Origin: CAZUAQ01 sp964618455
GTDB taxonomy: Bacteria; Planctomycetota; Phycisphaerae; UBA1845; PWPN01
Length of the DNA stretch: 64,000 bases
Direction: 5' to 3'
NCBI GenBank assembly: GCA_964618455.1
Contig: CAZUAQ010000029.1
Location: 9,935-73,934 of the forward strand
In this document: positions 61,256-64,000 of the stretch, in pieces
How positions within the stretch are numbered: position 1 is the stretch's first letter
Layout of the letters: every line of letters begins with the position of its first letter
The notes under the pieces: model-generated
What the model was told of the DNA's origin: nothing
Database searches by the model: none
The model's input: only the letters and a program-made list of their open reading frames with translations
Translations under genes and position numbers: made by a program

Positions 61256-62122
61256 ATGGCAGACGAAACGAACGAGTCACAGACGAACCCGGAACAGCAG
61301 GATTCGGGCGCCACGCCTGAGGCGAGCGCGAAGCCCGAGGAGAACGCACAGCCCGAAGAGAACGCGGCGGCCGGCGCAGAAGGTGCCGCGAGCCCTGAAG
61401 GTGCCGCGAGCCCTGAAGGTGCTGCTAGCCCTGAAGATACTGCGGGCGCGGAGGCGGCTGCGGCGGGTGCCGCGTCTACCGGTGAGTCGGCGACTACCGG
61501 CGAGTCGGCTGGCTCGGAGGGTGAGGCGTCGGAAAGCGCGTCGGAAGGTGGCGAGGCTCCCGGCAAGCCGGCTGAGCAGAAGTCCCACAAGCCGAAGTCG
61601 ACCGCCCGTTCGGCACGTCCGGCAGGTGGAGGCGGCGAGGCGTCCGGTCCGACGGAGGGCGAGGTCGAAGAGACGGTCGTCAAGATTTACCGATGCGCCG
61701 CCGTGGTGAAGGGCGGCCGGCGTTTCAGCTTTGCCGCGCTGGTGGTGGCGGGCGATCGCAACGGCCGAGTGGGCCTCGGCTACGGTAAGGCCAACGAAGT
61801 CCCCAACGCCGTGGAGAAAGCCACCAAGGCGGCCCGCCGGAACATGCGGCGCATCCGGCTGGAAGGCACGACACTGCCGCACCCGATTCGCGGTCGTTTC
61901 GGGGCGAGCAAGGTGGAGATGGTTCCCGCCGTGGCGGGGACAGGCGTCATTGCCGGGGCGAGCGTTCGCGCGGTGCTGGAACTGGCGGGCGTCAAGGACG
62001 TGCTGACCAAGTGCCACGGTTCGACGAGCCCGAAGAACCTGGTCAAGGCGGCGTTCGACGGCCTGACCCGGCTGCGTTCGAAGGACGATATCGAGAAGCT
62101 TCGCGAGGTGTCGCTCGCCTGA
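61256..62122 (+). CDS. rpsE: 30S ribosomal protein S5 with a long N-terminal extension
   Basis: The S5 core (KIYRCAAVVKGGRRFSFAALVVAGDRNGRVGLGYGKANEV, GAGVIAG-like GTGVIAGASVRAVLELAG) starts at about residue 137. Before it lies an acidic region of about 135 residues, rich in Ala, Glu, Gly, Ser and Pro, with three GAASPE repeats (18 bp each). There is no in-frame ATG, GTG or TTG between the start and the core, so the extension must be translated. The usual S5 has about 165 residues; this one has 288. GAGG is well placed before ATG 61256. rpmD does not follow. Confidence 0.92.
   Translation: MADETNESQTNPEQQDSGATPEASAKPEENAQPEENAAAGAEGAASPEGAASPEGAASPEDTAGAEAAAAGAASTGESATTGESAGSEGEASESASEGGEAPGKPAEQKSHKPKSTARSARPAGGGGEASGPTEGEVEETVVKIYRCAAVVKGGRRFSFAALVVAGDRNGRVGLGYGKANEVPNAVEKATKAARRNMRRIRLEGTTLPHPIRGRFGASKVEMVPAVAGTGVIAGASVRAVLELAGVKDVLTKCHGSTSPKNLVKAAFDGLTRLRSKDDIEKLREVSLA
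61381..61434. repeat. three 18-bp tandem repeats inside rpsE
   Basis: Two exact copies of ggtgccgcgagccctgaa start at 61381 and 61399; the third (ggtgctgctagccctgaa) starts at 61417 with two changes. They encode GAASPE three times. Confidence 0.93.
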
Positions 62123-62228
62123 CCGGCTTGAGCGGCGCGTCGCCCAGGGAAGATGAGCCAGGGATAGCCGAGCCAGAAAAGCTGAGCCGCAAGAGCGCGC
62201 TCAGCCAGAAAGAGCGGAGTCTGACGGA

Positions 62229-62795
62229 ATGAACATCAGTGATGTGCTCAAACAAGCCGGTCGCAAGAAGAACCGGAAGCGCGTCGGTCGGGGTCCGGGA
62301 TCGGGCCACGGCAAGACGAGTGGTCGCGGTCACAAAGGCCTCGGTCAGCGGTCCGGTGGCAAGACGCGCCGCCTCACCGAGGGCGGCCAGATGCCGCTGT
62401 TCCGGCAGATTCCCAAGCGCGGTTTCAGCAACGCGCCGTTCCGCACGGAATACCAGGTGGTGAACGTGTCGGATCTGGACGCGCGTTTCGACAACGGCAC
62501 GCACGTGACGCCGGCGGTGCTCGAATCAGTCGGCCTGATTCACAGTGCCAAGCGCCCGGTCAAAATCCTGGGTGACGGTGAACTGACCAAGAAACTGAGC
62601 GTCGAGGCCAACAAGTTCAGCGCCTCGGCGGCGGACAAGATCGCCAAGGCAGGCGGCGAAGCCAAGGCCGACGCCGCGCCGAACGGGGATGCCGCCCAGG
62701 CCAAGTCGAAGCCGGCGAAAGCGGTTCAAGACAAGGCGGATCAAGGAAAGACAGATCAGGAAGAGGCCGACGCTCCGCCCGCGGACGAGTCGTAA
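62229..62795 (+). CDS. rplO: 50S ribosomal protein L15 with a C-terminal tail
   Basis: A 188-residue protein; the L15 core (KKNRKRVGRGPGSGHGKTSGRGHKGLGQRSGG) ends at about residue 140. It is followed by a 46-residue hydrophilic tail rich in Ala, Lys, Asp and Glu, beginning GEAKADAAPNGDAAQ. The family normally stops near 145. The ATG at 62229 comes 106 bases behind rpsE, with no L30 gene between them. Confidence 0.93.
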   Translation: MNISDVLKQAGRKKNRKRVGRGPGSGHGKTSGRGHKGLGQRSGGKTRRLTEGGQMPLFRQIPKRGFSNAPFRTEYQVVNVSDLDARFDNGTHVTPAVLESVGLIHSAKRPVKILGDGELTKKLSVEANKFSASAADKIAKAGGEAKADAAPNGDAAQAKSKPAKAVQDKADQGKTDQEEADAPPADES

Positions 62796-62914
62796 GACCG
62801 CGGGATCGGACGCCGGAAGCAGGGCGGTCAAATCGGGACCGTCCACCAATCAGGAGTGACTCCCGCCTTGGGATGAGGTGGGCTCAACGGGCGAACGAGT
62901 CGCCGGGAACGTCA

Positions 62915-64000
62915 GATGTTCAGCACGATTGCCAACATTTTCAAAGTGCCCGAACTGCGGAAGAAGATTCTGTTCACGCTCTTCCTCCTCGTCGTGTACC
63001 GGCTGGGTTTCGCGGTGCCGCTTCCGGGCGTGAACCAGGAAGACATGGCCCGGTTCGCCAAGGAGCAGCAGGAGACGAACCAGGGCGTGGGCCAACTCGC
63101 CACGGCGTATGCGCTGTTCACCGGCGGCGACCTGCAGATGAGCACGATCTTCGGGCTCGGCATTATGCCGTACATCTCGGCCAGCATTATTTTCCAGTTG
63201 CTGGGCACGGTCATTCCCTCGCTCGAGCGCCTGAAGCGCGAAGGCGAGTCGGGGCGCAAAAAGATTCAGGAGTACACGCGGTACGCCACGGTGGGCATCT
63301 GCCTGATCCAGGCGGTGTTCTGGGTCAGCTACATGATTCGAAGCGATTACGTCTATCCCGATTTCACGTCGGGCGGATTCTTCGATCGCTTCTCATTCTG
63401 GTCGATCGGCGTGATGGGTCTGACCACGGGCACGATCTTCCTGATGTGGCTGGGCGAGCAGATCGATGAGTACGGCATCGGCAACGGGATCAGCCTGATC
63501 ATCATGGCGGGCATCGTCGCGCGGATTCCGAACGCGGTAATCGAGGTCATCCAGAATGCCAGTTTCAACGTGTCCGGGGCGGGGGCCGGTGCGGATACCT
63601 TTGGTCCGGCAAAGATCGCATTCATTCTCGCGGCCTTTGTGGCGGTCGTGGCCGGTGCGATTCTGATCACGCAGGCCCAGCGCCGCATCCCGATTCAGCA
63701 GGCCAAGCATACGCGCGGTCGCCGGGTCATGGGCGGTCAGCGGCAGTACCTGCCCCTCCGCGTGAATCACGGCGGCGTGATGCCGATCATCTTCGCCAGC
63801 TCGCTGATGATTTTCCCGGGCATCATCTTCGGCTACCTGCTTCAGGTTTCTGGGGGGATGTCGTTCATGCTGATCCTGACCCAGCAGATGCAGATGGGCG
63901 CCTACCTGTACGAAGTGGCCTACATCGGTCTGGTGTTCTTCTTCGCCTACTTCTGGACGGCGGTGCAGTTCCAGCCGAAGGAGATGGCCAACAACCTGCG
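62915..64000 (+). CDS. secY: preprotein translocase subunit SecY (partial at the window edge)
   Basis: The first 362 residues of the central Sec channel. Helices appear at the expected places: ILFTLFLLVVYRLGFAVPLPGV, TIFGLGIMPYISASIIFQLLGTVIPSLE and YGIGNGISLIIMAGIV (conserved loop), then GAILITQAQRRIPIQQAKHTRGRR and NHGGVMPIIFASSLMIFPG. The plug and pore-ring region are intact. The gene runs off the right edge before its stop. The ATG at 62915 is the first in-frame start. Confidence 0.95.

Overview
This window is a GC-rich chromosomal segment of a bacterium that most resembles a planctomycete, probably of the class Phycisphaerae. The assignment is inferred from gene content. It rests on paired Gfo/Idh/MocA oxidoreductases with twin-arginine leaders, GH172 (DUF2961) and BNR_4 proteins, a PEP-CTERM protein, an ECF sigma factor coupled to a Ser/Thr kinase, an EF-G of the non-canonical 'spd' style, and a ribosomal spc operon without rpmD. 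No rRNA, tRNA, CRISPR array, insertion sequence or prophage was recognised.

Layout. 1-5.5 kb: the tail of an unknown gene, an esterase-like lipoprotein, DUF4416, then a MraY/WecA-type glycosyltransferase overlapping an O-antigen-ligase-like protein with a C-terminal repeat region (surface polysaccharide). 5.5-8.6 kb: thrS-infC, with infC starting at an ATC codon. 8.9-11.2 kb: ATP sulfurylase followed by an NrnA-type DHH phosphoesterase. 11.3-22.6 kb: scattered accessory genes (DUF2071, BNR_4, a TPR-ankyrin lipoprotein, a PEP-CTERM protein, a B12-domain protein, two Gfo/Idh oxidoreductases, GH172). 22.7-32.0 kb: a complete F-type ATP synthase cluster, atpZ-atpI-like-B-E-F-H-A-G-(SGNH hydrolase)-D-C. 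32.1-34.7 kb: ECF sigma factor, Ser/Thr kinase and a small zinc ribbon. 34.8-48.3 kb: accessory genes, among them a HEAT lipoprotein flanked by a 70-bp duplication, a sugar transferase, acyltransferase, MetE-like protein, O6-alkylguanine methyltransferase, two overlapping PilZ proteins, CPBP protease, aldo/keto reductase and a PhoD-like phosphatase. 48.5-64 kb: fusA and then the S10-spc ribosomal operon from rpsJ to secY, which runs off the right edge.

How the genes work together. The right end is a translation block (EF-G, 20 ribosomal proteins, SecY). The atp cluster is a full proton-type F1Fo synthase with an unrelated SGNH hydrolase between gamma and beta. Sat and the NrnA-like enzyme can be read as a sulfate-activation and pAp-recycling pair. 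The glycosyltransferase, ligase, sugar transferase and acyltransferase genes point to envelope polysaccharide synthesis, and the PilZ pair to cyclic-di-GMP control.

The most unusual features are the following. Short 15-18-bp tandem duplications recur in the ribosomal operon, in several spacers and inside the 5' ends of the S17 and S5 genes. S5 has a low-complexity N-terminal extension of about 135 residues. ThrRS and AtpA each carry an insertion. A CarH-like B12 protein lacks its axial histidine. An SGNH hydrolase is embedded in the ATP synthase operon. A duplicated fragment of a TPR gene supplies the out-of-frame C-terminus of a neighbouring lipoprotein.
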